Shown: piece by piece, positions 8,580-17,604 of the stretch
Layout of the letters: every line of letters begins with the position of its first letter
How positions within the stretch are numbered: position 1 is the first letter of the stretch
From: Pelatocladus maniniholoensis HA4357-MV3
GTDB lineage: Bacteria; Cyanobacteriota; Cyanobacteriia; Cyanobacteriales; Nostocaceae
Length of the DNA: 64,000 nt
Assembly (NCBI GenBank): GCA_019359115.1
Contig: JAHHHW010000033.1
Coordinates: 1-64,000 of the forward strand
Reading direction: 5' to 3'
Translations under genes and position numbers: made by a program
Notes under the pieces: model-generated
What the model saw: the letters and a program-made list of their open reading frames with translations, nothing else
Told to the model about the DNA's origin: nothing
Database searches by the model: none

Positions 8580-10235
8580 TTAATAATGTGAGTGATTTTT
8601 ATCAAATTCTATTTGACCGTATTCAAGTTTGATGATTCGATCTGCTAAATGAAAATAGCGATCATCGTGGCTAATTACTAGAACTGTTTTGCCTTGTTCT
8701 CTGAGTTTTGGTAGCAGTTCTGTGTAAAATATTTCTTTGAATGCTGGGTCTTGGTCGGCTGCCCATTCGTCAAATAAATAAATTGGTCTGTTTTCTATAT
8801 ATGCTGTCAGCAAGGCTAATCTTTTACGCTGTCCTTGTGAGAGAGAAGTGGTGGAAAGTTTTCCATTTTTAACTTTAACTTTATGCTCTAACTGTAAAAG
8901 CTTGAGGTAATCTTGAACTTTATAATCTAAATCGGAATTTTCTAATCCCCACAGTTCATCAAATAAATAAAAATCAGCGAACACTACAGAAAAAAACTGA
9001 CGATACCATTCGCGATTTTGTTCACTAATTAACTCTCCATCGAGTCTGATTTCTCCAGTTTCAGGTATATAAAGTCCAGTAATGAGTTTAGCTAAAGTCG
9101 ATTTACCGCTACCGTTTCCCCCGACTATAAATACAAGTTCTTTAGGATAAAGTGTCAAATCGATTGGGCCTAAAATAAAGCTATTATCTTCTTCTGCTGT
9201 GTGGTAAGTATGAGTTACATGCTTGAGTTGTAAGCTGTGCCAGGAAGTCTTGACAATGGCTGGTGCTGTTGAAGTTTCGGCTCGACTAGCAAGAGATAAC
9301 CCTAAAGATTCTATTTTTTGTAATGCAATGCTGGCTTTGCTTAATTCAGGCAATTTACTAATAATATTGTCCATTGGCAGCATCAAATAGGTGAGGGTCA
9401 AGATGTAGCCAGAAAGAGTTTGGGGGTTAAGAGTAAGTATATTAGGCAAGGCAAAGATCACAAAACCCATAGCAAAAAAGAAGACAAGTTGACCCCAGCT
9501 AGTAGTGATGGCAAAAAATGTCAGACCACCAACATTGTGAAGACGGTAAGTAGTTGCAGTGGATTTGAGTTTTTTATCTAGGAAGACTTGCCGCCGCTTA
9601 TAGTGTAGTTTTAGTTCCTTAATTCCTTCAGTGATAGTACGGAAATCTTTAAACAGTACATCTTGATCATCACGCGCGAGGGCTAGCAGTTTTTCTCCCC
9701 TATTTAGTAGCCACTGACAACTGGCAATTGCCACTACTGCAAGTCCTGCAACCATTACAAGTACTATCCAGGATAACCAGGTGATGTAAACTACACAACC
9801 TAAGATGATCGCCAGATTCATAAATAGGAAAGGCATTTGATAGACGCCATCAGCAACCGCCTGCACGTCCTCAGTCAGGGTTGCTAGTAGTCGGGGGCTT
9901 CCTAGCCGTTCTAAATGACTCAACTCAGAAGAGAGAATTTGACGACTCAAGCGCATCCGTAACTGCAAAACTGCATTTTGAGATAGGCGAATCAACATCA
10001 CTTGAGAGACGATGCTGGTAACAAGTGCAACTACAGCCAGTCCGATAAAAGCCCAGATTATACTTATAAAAGACGAACTGAGGTTACGACTCGCAGTATG
10101 ACTAATTAAGGCAATAAGACCAGCACTGCTACCACCACTGAGGAATCCAGTCGCGATCGCGATCGCCACCATACCCCAAGAAGAACGCAGCAGAAAATAA
10201 ATTAAATTCATGATAAATTTTACACGCTTATTCAA
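8580..10235 (-). CDS. Cyclic-peptide-type ABC exporter (SyrD/PvdE family)
   Basis: A fused permease-ATPase of 551 residues. Six membrane segments fill the first 300 residues. The ATPase carries Walker A GGNGSGKST, signature LSQGQRKRLALL, and the Walker B region LFDEWAADQDP, which in my knowledge typifies the SyrD/PvdE cyclic-peptide exporter group rather than lipid exporters. Family members export siderophore precursors or lipopeptides, but no NRPS gene lies in the window. Met9 (10211, MNLIYFLLRSS) is probably the real start because the first eight residues are short and charged. A hairpin upstream (10355-10384) separates it from the next minus-strand gene. Confidence 0.85.
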   Translation of the reverse strand: MNKRVKFIMNLIYFLLRSSWGMVAIAIATGFLSGGSSAGLIALISHTASRNLSSSFISIIWAFIGLAVVALVTSIVSQVMLIRLSQNAVLQLRMRLSRQILSSELSHLERLGSPRLLATLTEDVQAVADGVYQMPFLFMNLAIILGCVVYITWLSWIVLVMVAGLAVVAIASCQWLLNRGEKLLALARDDQDVLFKDFRTITEGIKELKLHYKRRQVFLDKKLKSTATTYRLHNVGGLTFFAITTSWGQLVFFFAMGFVIFALPNILTLNPQTLSGYILTLTYLMLPMDNIISKLPELSKASIALQKIESLGLSLASRAETSTAPAIVKTSWHSLQLKHVTHTYHTAEEDNSFILGPIDLTLYPKELVFIVGGNGSGKSTLAKLITGLYIPETGEIRLDGELISEQNREWYRQFFSVVFADFYLFDELWGLENSDLDYKVQDYLKLLQLEHKVKVKNGKLSTTSLSQGQRKRLALLTAYIENRPIYLFDEWAADQDPAFKEIFYTELLPKLREQGKTVLVISHDDRYFHLADRIIKLEYGQIEFDKNHSHY

Positions 10236-10354
10236 TTAGCGCTTCTAGGGGAATTTTTTTATTTTGTTTTTTGATTTTATACCATTTCACTTTGCTACCG
10301 ACAAGAGGACTTTTCAAACATCCTCTAAATGAATTGTAAAAATTGATAGATAAA

Positions 10355-10384
10355 ATCCCCAACAACTCATGCGAAGTCGGGGAT
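10355..10384 (-). terminator. Terminator-like hairpin
   Basis: ATCCCCAAC and GTCGGGGAT pair with one mismatch around a 12-nt loop. The hairpin sits just downstream of the minus-strand membrane-protein gene ending at 10458 and upstream of the ABC exporter, so it could end that transcript. The reverse strand has only a short A/T-rich tract after it. Confidence 0.45.
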
Positions 10385-10457
10385 CTTAATTGTTTATGAA
10401 TGATTTGGGAATGCTATATGAATTTGCTTTTTAGCTGCTTATAAACCTTATAAAATT

Positions 10458-11528
10458 TTAATTGCTGCCAATGGCATATTGTTGAGCAAAATCTCGATGA
10501 ATTTGATATTGTATAATTTTTTGTTGAGCAATCCCATAATTAGAACTGGTGTATGGTACCGTCTTCAAAATAGCGATCGCTTCGTTCCAATTTTCCACAA
10601 CTATCCGCCACTCGTCTTCAGATTGTGCTAATTTTGCCAGCTTCGCTGTACGTTTAGCTTGGTTAACTGCTTTGAGATAATTATCTTTCGGTTGGGCTTC
10701 ATTAGCAGTGAGTTTTGATGGATTTTGAACAGATATATTTGCGTTTACGCTTTGTCTAAATTCTGGCAATTTAGCAAATGAGTATAACCATAAACCCACC
10801 AAGGGTATCAAAACAAATGTGAATATTTGTCTTGATGTTTTACTATATTTTTTATTAAGACTGAAGAAACCCGATTTCTTTTTTACAACTTCTTCAGTTT
10901 TGGGTATTTCAGTAACATCAACTTGTGATTGCGGACTATTACTTGGAACTGTATCCGCAACCGAGACATTTAAGTTTTCAGTTTCCACACTAACACTGTT
11001 ACCAAAAACCAAACGACACTTAAATAAATACTCGACCTGATAAAAAGCAGCAGCACTAATCATCCAAATAATCGCGAAAACAGCTTTGATTTTGCTGTAA
11101 TGCTGACCGGATTCAGCAATAACTTGACTATAGTTCAACTGAAATAAAGGCAAAAGAGGAGTACAAATTACAATAGCTGTCAGTGTCGATAAAATAAGTA
11201 CCAACCAGCTATATAAACTTTCTCTCCAACTGACTAATCCAGGGAAAAATCCTTGAATTATATTGGCTTTTTCTCCTGGGATGCTGGGAAGAAAGCGACT
11301 GAAAAAAAAGTGATGTAGAAAAGCGATCGCTGGGATGGGTAATATCAGTGTAAAGATCGTCAACAGTGTTGCTGACTCAGGTCTTTGTGACCATTTAGCT
11401 AAGTTGAACCATAAGTCCTGATCGCGCTTGATCATAGTGACAAACCCAGTCATCACTACCGATAATATCAAGGCGTTCAGCCATGCATTTGGGTGAGGGA
11501 ACCATTTGAGCGATTTAAATTTTTTCAT
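10458..11528 (-). CDS. Membrane protein with a cyanobacterial C-terminal helical domain
   Basis: I do not recognise a named family. There are about four membrane segments in residues 15-190 (for example LNALILSVVMTGFVTMI and a stretch near 110-130), a polar linker, a fifth helix near 235-250 (FTFVLIPLVGLWLYSFA), and a soluble C-terminal helical domain of about 75 residues with the pattern A..LAQSEDEW..VV..W..AI..L..VP..S..Y..AQ.K...YQ. I have seen this C-terminal motif in many cyanobacterial proteins of unknown function. Its role is unknown; the topology suggests a soluble module held at the inner membrane. Confidence 0.7.
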   Translation of the reverse strand: MKKFKSLKWFPHPNAWLNALILSVVMTGFVTMIKRDQDLWFNLAKWSQRPESATLLTIFTLILPIPAIAFLHHFFFSRFLPSIPGEKANIIQGFFPGLVSWRESLYSWLVLILSTLTAIVICTPLLPLFQLNYSQVIAESGQHYSKIKAVFAIIWMISAAAFYQVEYLFKCRLVFGNSVSVETENLNVSVADTVPSNSPQSQVDVTEIPKTEEVVKKKSGFFSLNKKYSKTSRQIFTFVLIPLVGLWLYSFAKLPEFRQSVNANISVQNPSKLTANEAQPKDNYLKAVNQAKRTAKLAKLAQSEDEWRIVVENWNEAIAILKTVPYTSSNYGIAQQKIIQYQIHRDFAQQYAIGSN

Positions 11529-11907
11529 ATTTGGAACAAAAGTTTAGGGAAGGAAAAATAATTTTTCGGAGCAGTTAAAGATATATAGACGTTATATAGG
11601 GTGTTACTTTAACATCTTTATTGTCAAAATGTTCACCTGTGTGGTAGAGAATAATGTATTTTTCTTAGTGAAGTTGCTCCCGAATTTACCCCTCTGACGG
11701 GTGTAGGTTTTTTACACTTTGCCCAGAAAATACTGGTTTTAGGGTGTAGGGGTATAAGGGTGTAGGGGTGTAAGAATTTATGAAACGATGATTATTCCGT
11801 TAGTTTTACAGTCACCACTCATTGCTTTATTAAAAACCTACGTTTGTCAGAATTTACCCCTCCCTTTCGCACTACGGTGTACACACAAATCTTGGTGCAG
11901 TGTATTT
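11529..11907. other. Gene-free spacer with short tandem repeats
   Basis: No ORF is supported here. It contains an 8-bp GTGTAGGG-type tandem run (11737-11772) and, on the minus strand, TTGTGTGTACACCGTAG (11875-11891), the same tail motif found beside cloverleaf copy A. The promoter of the minus-strand gene starting at 11528 should lie in its first 150 bp, but I cannot place the boxes with confidence. Confidence 0.5.
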
Positions 11908-12035
11908 ATCCCGCCTCGGAATAAATTCCGAGTCTAATAGCGAAAGTCCTCTTCATAGGACTCATAGAGAAATTCGATTTAGTCCACTTGAGTGGACTTA
12001 AGCTATTAGCCTGGAACTTTAGTTCCAGGCGGGAT
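11908..12035. repeat. Cloverleaf-like dispersed repeat, copy B (best preserved)
   Basis: ATCCCGCC (11908-11915) pairs perfectly with GGCGGGAT (12028-12035). Inside, CTCGGAATAAATTCCGAG forms a hairpin, CTAATAGC pairs with GCTATTAG, that stem encloses AGTCCTCTTCATAGGACT and AGTCCACTTGAGTGGACT, and CCTGGAACTTTAGTTCCAGG forms the last hairpin. Both flanks resemble the tail of copy A. The element abuts, and seems to have cut off, the SDR gene to its right. Confidence 0.85.
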
Positions 12036-12041
12036 ATTGGT

Positions 12042-12344
12042 TCAGCTTGAAGATTTTCGACTCGTAGCCTTCGCCAAAATGTCCAGCTTCCCGAAGCGAT
12101 CGCGAATTTGTTGATCTGCGGTTGTGATGCTTGCAGAGTTGCTAACATCAAGCTTGATAAACTCAACATCAAGTCCTTCTGATTGTAGTTTATCCGCAGC
12201 TTCGGTTCCCTTTTGGGGATCGCGGGCTGCTAGCAAAACCAGAATTCCTTTTTGGGCAAGTTGACGACTGATTTCAAACCCTAATCCTTTGTTTGCACCA
12301 GTTACTAAGGCGATCGTCAGATCATGGATATTGTCAGTATTCAT
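12042..12344 (-). pseudogene. SDR oxidoreductase fragment, 3' end lost to a repeat
   Basis: The first 90 residues are a good short-chain dehydrogenase N-terminus: VTGANKGLGFE (NAD(P)-binding Gly motif), AARDP, and LDVSNSAS. The family next expects an NNAG motif after GKLDIL, but the sequence changes to KATSRKSSS and stops. The change falls at about 12078, where the DNA becomes a match to the tail of the cloverleaf repeat. The catalytic Tyr-x-x-x-Lys half is absent from the window, so the protein cannot be an active SDR. The upstream half still has an intact ATG start. Confidence 0.8.
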
Positions 12345-12486
12345 TAGATATCAGTACATTCAGGGAACAACCGTCAGTTTACCTGGTTTTGGCTTTCACT
12401 GAACCGTCTTGATCGTTACCAAAACTCACATAAGCAGTCTATTGTTTATGGTGAGGAAAAATGTCAACCTGAATAGAAATAGCATT

Positions 12487-14049
12487 ATGACAATAGAATC
12501 TGCTGTCGGTGGAGTCGGTATAGAACACAATTTAAAGCAATTTCTTTTAGTACTGTCGGTTTCTTTAACTGTGGCGACTTTACCGCAAGTTTTTAGCTGG
12601 TTTCGCCATATTCCCTACACATTACTTTTGGTAATTGCTGGATTGGGATTAGCACTGGTGGATGTGAGATTAGTCAATCTGTCTCCAGACTTAATTTTGG
12701 CAATTTTTCTGCCACCTTTATTATTTGAAGCCGCTTGGAACTTGAAATGGTCTAACTTAAAGCGAGACTTCATTCCTATCTGTCTCTATGCAGTCATAGG
12801 AGTACTGATTTCTATTGCAGGTGTAACGCTGGGTTTGAATCTCTTAGCAGGAATCCCGTTAACAACAGCATTGTTAGTGGGAGCAAGTTTATCTGCTACC
12901 GATCCTGTTTCGGTTACAGCTTTGTTTAGAGAATTAGGAGTAGATAAACGCCTGACAACGTTGATGGAAGGCGAAAGCTTATTTAATGATGGTATGGCAG
13001 TTGTTGCCTTTAGCTTTTTAGTTGCATTACCTTTGGGAACAGTAGAACTGAGAATTCAGCCTTTGGTGGTGCAACTATTAAGTGTTGTTGGGATTGGTTT
13101 AGCTGTGGGTGGTTTGATTGGTTTTGGGATTTCCTATCTCACCCAAAGATTTGATTTACCACTCGTAGAACAGTCTTTAACTCTTGTCTCTGCTTACGGA
13201 ACTTACATTATTGCCGAAGAATTAGGCGGATCGGGTGTAATTGCAGTTGTCACCATTGGCTTAATTTTGGGTAACTTTGGTTCCCGCATTGGTATGAACC
13301 CACGAACACGGGTGATTGTCAGTGAATTTTGGGATTTTTTAGCTTTTTTTGTCAATTCTATTGTGTTTCTGTTGATTGGAGATCAAGTCCAATTTGCCGA
13401 CTTAGCAGAAAATCTGACAATGATTGGTGTGACGATCGCCGGAATGGTTTTAGCAAGAGCGATCGCAGTTTACGGTTTAGGTTTCGTTAGTAATCGTCTT
13501 GCTAATTCCAATATTCCCTTACCAGAACAAACTGTACTCTGGTGGGGAGGTCTACGCGGTTCTGTCTCGATTGCTTTGGCGTTGAGTGTACCGAATATGC
13601 TGGCGGAACGAGAAGACTTGATTAACACCGTATTTGGAGTAGTTTTATTTACTTTGTTAGTCCAGGGATTAACTACTAAGCCTTTGCTAGAAAAACTCAA
13701 ACTCCTGGGCGATCAGCCTTTGCGACAGGAATATTTAGAATTCATTGCTCGTCAGAGTGCGATCAAACGTGTATTAGAATACTTGAGACAAGTAGAAGAA
13801 CGTCCAGGACTTGAGCCGGAATTTTACCGCTATCAGGAAACTTTAATCAAAGGCGAACTTCAGCGTTTAGAGGAAAAAATTGATAAATTACACAATGAGT
13901 ATCCCAATCTGCGAGACTTCACTGCTGAACAATTCCGAATGGAGTTACTAGCTGTAGAAGCAGATACCTACGCGGAGTTTGTGCGATCGGGTAGATTAAA
14001 TCAAGAATTAGCCTCTTTGCTTGAGGATGTTCTAGAAGAAGGACATTAG
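12487..14049 (+). CDS. Na+/H+ antiporter (CPA1, NhaP type)
   Basis: About 12 membrane segments fill the first 400 residues. ATDPVSV and EGESLFNDG, the paired acidic motifs of CPA1 exchangers, are both present, followed by a charged C-terminal cytoplasmic tail of about 110 residues. These inner-membrane proteins swap Na+ (or K+) for protons and serve pH and salt tolerance. I chose the ATG at 12487 (MTIESAVGG). The frame is open back to a TTG at 12409 and passes another ATG at 12448, but those upstream residues are not membrane-like or conserved in feel. It stands alone, divergent from the SDR fragment. Confidence 0.85.
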   Translation: MTIESAVGGVGIEHNLKQFLLVLSVSLTVATLPQVFSWFRHIPYTLLLVIAGLGLALVDVRLVNLSPDLILAIFLPPLLFEAAWNLKWSNLKRDFIPICLYAVIGVLISIAGVTLGLNLLAGIPLTTALLVGASLSATDPVSVTALFRELGVDKRLTTLMEGESLFNDGMAVVAFSFLVALPLGTVELRIQPLVVQLLSVVGIGLAVGGLIGFGISYLTQRFDLPLVEQSLTLVSAYGTYIIAEELGGSGVIAVVTIGLILGNFGSRIGMNPRTRVIVSEFWDFLAFFVNSIVFLLIGDQVQFADLAENLTMIGVTIAGMVLARAIAVYGLGFVSNRLANSNIPLPEQTVLWWGGLRGSVSIALALSVPNMLAEREDLINTVFGVVLFTLLVQGLTTKPLLEKLKLLGDQPLRQEYLEFIARQSAIKRVLEYLRQVEERPGLEPEFYRYQETLIKGELQRLEEKIDKLHNEYPNLRDFTAEQFRMELLAVEADTYAEFVRSGRLNQELASLLEDVLEEGH

Positions 14050-14068
14050 AAGAAGTGGGAAAATAGAA

Positions 14069-14090
14069 GGGAAGTATAAAAATACTTCCC
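14069..14090 (+). terminator. Hairpin after the antiporter gene
   Basis: GGGAAGTAT and ATACTTCCC form a perfect 9-bp stem with an AAAA loop, 19 bp after the antiporter stop. There is no T-run behind it, so it is a weak intrinsic terminator or an RNA-stabilising hairpin. Confidence 0.45.
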
Positions 14091-14183
14091 GTGGGTGGAT
14101 AAAAGTTGAGCTAGTTTTATCTACGGTAATTAAATTGTGATTAACGTCGATAATTACCTCGTCCGCATCTACAGCTAATAAAT

Positions 14184-16565
14184 ATGCCAGAATTTGCCGG
14201 AGAATTACCCACCCGTGAACCTGCATGGAATGCGATCGCATCTGTTGAAAATATCCAACATCAGCAGCAAAGTATAGATTTTGACTGTGGTATTGGTCGC
14301 CTGTCTCTCTATATAGTTGCTTCTAACCTCATTCGTGTACGCTTTTCACCCACAGGAGAATTTAGACCGAGGCGTTCTTGGGCTGTAGTACCCAAAGATG
14401 AGGAATGGGCTGTTGTATCTTTTGATATCCAAGAAACAGCCGAAGAGGTAATTATAGAAACTGAAAAAATTCGCTTATCCGTCCAGCGTCATCCTTGTCG
14501 AGTCCAGTTTTTTGACAAAGCAGGTCGTCCTTTTGGCCAAGATATAGGCTTAGGGATCGGTTGGCGACAAATGGGAACAGGTAAGTCTCAAGTTGCTTGC
14601 TGGAAAAAGATTGAAGCAGAAGAAAATTATTATGGTTTTGGGGAACGTACAGGATTATTCAATCAAAAAGGTAAGCGTCTCACCAATTGGGCAACCGATA
14701 GCTTAGATTATAATGTCCAAACCGATGCAATGTACCAAGCCATTCCGTTTTTTATGGCGTTGCGTCCGGAGATAGGCTATGGTTTGTTTTTTAACACGAC
14801 TTTTTGGAGTCGCTTTGATGTTGGTGTTGACCAACCGGATATTTTGCGCTTAGAAACCCTGGGTGGAGAACTGGACTATTACATTATTTACAGTCCCGAT
14901 CCCGCAGAAATCGTTGATACTTACACTCAATTAACAGGGCGAATGCAACTACCGCCACAATGGGCGCTCGGTTATCATCAATGTCGTTGGAGTTACGACT
15001 CAGAAACAGAAGTTCGCCAATTAGTACAGCAATTGCGTCAGCGTCGGATTCCTTGCGATGTTATTCATTTAGATATTGACTACATGTTTGGCTACCGAGT
15101 ATTTACGTGGAATCCCAGACGATTTCCAGACCCGAAGAAATTACTCAGTGAGTTAGCTGAAGATGGCGTCAAAGTAGTTACTATTATTGATCCGGGAGTG
15201 AAATTTGAGCCACAAGCAGATTACGCCGTCTATGATCAAGGGCTAGAAAAGGATTACTTTATTCGCAGGGCTGACGGTAAAGTCTTTCACGGTTACGTTT
15301 GGCCGGGTCGGGCTGTTTTCCCAGACTTTTTGCGTCCAGAGGTGCGTCAGTGGTGGGGAGATTTGCACCGTAACTTAACTGATATTGGCGTGGCTGGAAT
15401 TTGGAATGATATGAATGAACCAGCTATGAACGATCGCCCCTTTGGAGATGAGGGGGGACAAAAAATATTTTTCCCGATGGATGCACCGAGTGGTTCACCA
15501 AGCGATGCTCCAAAGGAGCCGCTACGCGAACGCGCCACTTACACAGAAACTCATAACTTGTACGGCTTAATGATGGCTCGTGCGTGTCGAGAAGCAGTGG
15601 AAAAATTGAGAGAGCGATCGCGTACTTTTGTCTTAACCCGTTCTGGTTACGCAGGTGTACAAAAATGGTCGGCGGTATGGACAGGAGATAATCACTCACT
15701 CTGGGAATATTTGGAAATGTCCCTACCGATGCTCTGTAATTTGGGCTTATCTGGTGTAGCATTTGTCGGGGCTGACATTGGGGGATTTGCGGGCGATGCC
15801 ACGCCAGAATTGTTTTTGCGATGGATGCAAGCAGGAATCTTGTATCCGTTTATGCGCGCTCACTCAATGATTAACACTAAGCGCCATGAACCCTGGGAAT
15901 TTGGCGCGCAAGTAGAAGAAATCTGTCGTCAATATATTGAATTGCGTTACAGATTACTACCTTATATATACACTTTGTTCTGGGAAGCAGCGACCACAGG
16001 TGCGCCTGTTCTGCGACCTCTGCTATATCATTATTTTGACGATCCGAAAACCTACGAATTATACGACCAAGTACTTTTAGGTTCATCCCTGATGGCAGCA
16101 CCCGTCTACCGACCAGGGGTAGAAAAACGCCTGGTTTACCTACCAGCAGGAACTTGGTACGACTGGTGGACAGGGGAAGCTTACGCAGGCTCAACCTATA
16201 TTCTTGCTGATGCACCAATCGAAAAAATGCCTATGTACATCCGTGCTGGCTCAATAATTCCCCTTGGCCCGGTAATGCAATATGTAGGCGAGTCACCCCT
16301 CAATCAACTCCGGTTGCGAGTTACCCCAGGTACAGGCGAGTGGACGCTGTATGAAGACGACGGACATTCTTTCGCATATCGTGATGGTGCTTGTTCAACT
16401 ACAACCTATCAGGTGTATGTCGAAGACACACAAACAGTAGTAGAAATTCAAGCTAGACAAGGACAATGGACTCCTCACCCACGTAATGTCATTGTTGAAG
16501 TTGTAGGTAAAGCAGAGCAAGAATTTGCAGATGATGGTTCTGCACGTCGTCTAACTTTTTCTTAA
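14184..16565 (+). CDS. GH31 alpha-glucosidase
   Basis: The 793-residue protein has the GH31 layout: an N-terminal beta domain (ENYYGFGERTG near 150), the barrel with IPCDVIHLDIDYM, the nucleophile Asp in GIWNDMNEP and the acid/base Asp in WTGDNHS, then C-terminal beta domains. It should hydrolyse terminal alpha-glucosidic bonds in the cytoplasm, as no signal peptide is seen, and so take part in glycogen or maltodextrin use. Residues about 441-453 (SDAPKEPLRERA) are encoded by a palindromic small dispersed repeat (15499-15538) inserted in frame. The SDR gene follows 27 bp later on the same strand and may share its transcript. Confidence 0.92.
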   Translation: MPEFAGELPTREPAWNAIASVENIQHQQQSIDFDCGIGRLSLYIVASNLIRVRFSPTGEFRPRRSWAVVPKDEEWAVVSFDIQETAEEVIIETEKIRLSVQRHPCRVQFFDKAGRPFGQDIGLGIGWRQMGTGKSQVACWKKIEAEENYYGFGERTGLFNQKGKRLTNWATDSLDYNVQTDAMYQAIPFFMALRPEIGYGLFFNTTFWSRFDVGVDQPDILRLETLGGELDYYIIYSPDPAEIVDTYTQLTGRMQLPPQWALGYHQCRWSYDSETEVRQLVQQLRQRRIPCDVIHLDIDYMFGYRVFTWNPRRFPDPKKLLSELAEDGVKVVTIIDPGVKFEPQADYAVYDQGLEKDYFIRRADGKVFHGYVWPGRAVFPDFLRPEVRQWWGDLHRNLTDIGVAGIWNDMNEPAMNDRPFGDEGGQKIFFPMDAPSGSPSDAPKEPLRERATYTETHNLYGLMMARACREAVEKLRERSRTFVLTRSGYAGVQKWSAVWTGDNHSLWEYLEMSLPMLCNLGLSGVAFVGADIGGFAGDATPELFLRWMQAGILYPFMRAHSMINTKRHEPWEFGAQVEEICRQYIELRYRLLPYIYTLFWEAATTGAPVLRPLLYHYFDDPKTYELYDQVLLGSSLMAAPVYRPGVEKRLVYLPAGTWYDWWTGEAYAGSTYILADAPIEKMPMYIRAGSIIPLGPVMQYVGESPLNQLRLRVTPGTGEWTLYEDDGHSFAYRDGACSTTTYQVYVEDTQTVVEIQARQGQWTPHPRNVIVEVVGKAEQEFADDGSARRLTFS

Positions 16566-16592
16566 CGTTGTCCATTTATACACGAAATCTTA

Positions 16593-17330
16593 ATGTCAAA
16601 CGTAAACGGAAAAATCATTGTTATTACGGGAGCCAGCAGTGGGATTGGTGAAGCTACAGCCCGTATGCTTGCGAATCAAGGCGCACGAGTGGTTTTGGGA
16701 TCACGCCGCACTGATCGCCTTGAAGCAATTGTCAACGACATTCGCACTACAGGTGGGACAGCCGAATACCAGGCTGTTGATGTGACACAACGGAGTCATC
16801 TCGAAGCGCTCATTCAATTTGCCCAGAGCAAGTTTGGTCGCGTAGATGTGCTTATTAACAATGCTGGTATCATGCCGCTATCAGCACTCGAACAACTGAA
16901 AGTTGAAGAGTGGGAGCAAATGATCGATGTCAATATCAAAGGTGTCCTCTATGGCATCGCAGCAGCACTCCCCATCATGAAAGCACAAAAAACAGGTCAA
17001 ATTATTAATATTTCCTCGATTGGTGGACACACGGTGTCTCCAACTGCGGCGGTTTACTGTGCCACCAAATTCGCTGTTAGAGCGATCTCAGAAGGCTTGA
17101 GACAAGAGGTTGGAGGTGACATTCGAGTGACTGTGATTTCTCCGGGAGTCACGGAATCTGAGTTGGCTGAAAGCATCAGTGATGAAAACGCTAAACAAGG
17201 AATGCAAGAGTTCAGAAAGATAGCTATTCCTGCTGAAGCGATCGCTCGATCAATTGCATTTGCGATCGAGCAACCTGACGATGTAGATGTTAGCGAAATT
17301 ATCGTCAGACCCACAGCCAGCCCTTACTAA
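16593..17330 (+). CDS. Short-chain dehydrogenase/reductase
   Basis: A complete classical SDR of 245 residues: cofactor motif TGASSGIG (12-20), NNAG, catalytic Ser in NISSIGG and YCATK with the Tyr and Lys of the active site. It is NAD(P)-dependent and cytoplasmic; the substrate cannot be inferred. The gene lies 27 bp behind the GH31 gene. It resembles the many stress- or clavaldehyde-type SDRs of bacteria, which differ widely in substrate. Confidence 0.88.
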   Translation: MSNVNGKIIVITGASSGIGEATARMLANQGARVVLGSRRTDRLEAIVNDIRTTGGTAEYQAVDVTQRSHLEALIQFAQSKFGRVDVLINNAGIMPLSALEQLKVEEWEQMIDVNIKGVLYGIAAALPIMKAQKTGQIINISSIGGHTVSPTAAVYCATKFAVRAISEGLRQEVGGDIRVTVISPGVTESELAESISDENAKQGMQEFRKIAIPAEAIARSIAFAIEQPDDVDVSEIIVRPTASPY

Positions 17331-17604
17331 TGCAACGGAATAGGTAGGTTATGGGCGTGTTGATCATTGACAGAATAAGACCTTTTTATTATTGTGTAGC
17401 AATGTTAGCCTCTTTTATGGTAATTGGCTTTAAAAAGTAAAAAGATAAAAGTAAAAAGTAAATCCCCATAAATAAATTAAGGGGATTTAAAACGGACGCG
17501 TTTTTTATCGCGCTGCGCGTCTCTCAAAAAGTATTTTTACTTTTTTTTCATAAATAAATTTAGGGGCTTTAAACCCTTTTTTATTTCTTCTTTATGAGTG
17601 CCTT
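17331..17604. repeat. Spacer with AAAAGTA-type tandem repeats
   Basis: Between converging genes lie short runs such as AAAAAGTAAAAAGATAAAAG (17433-17452), the CGCGCTGCGCG palindrome (17509-17519), and TTTTAACTTTTAACTTTTAA (17604-17623, running into the next ORF's 3' end). No gene is supported. Confidence 0.5.

Noticed and set aside
5125-10235. The two ABC exporters as transporters of the GG peptide at 59.6 kb
   Set aside because: Neither has a C39 peptidase domain, and they lie 50 kb away.
15347-16218. Long antisense frames within the GH31 gene
   Set aside because: They are shadows of a strongly conserved coding sequence on the plus strand.
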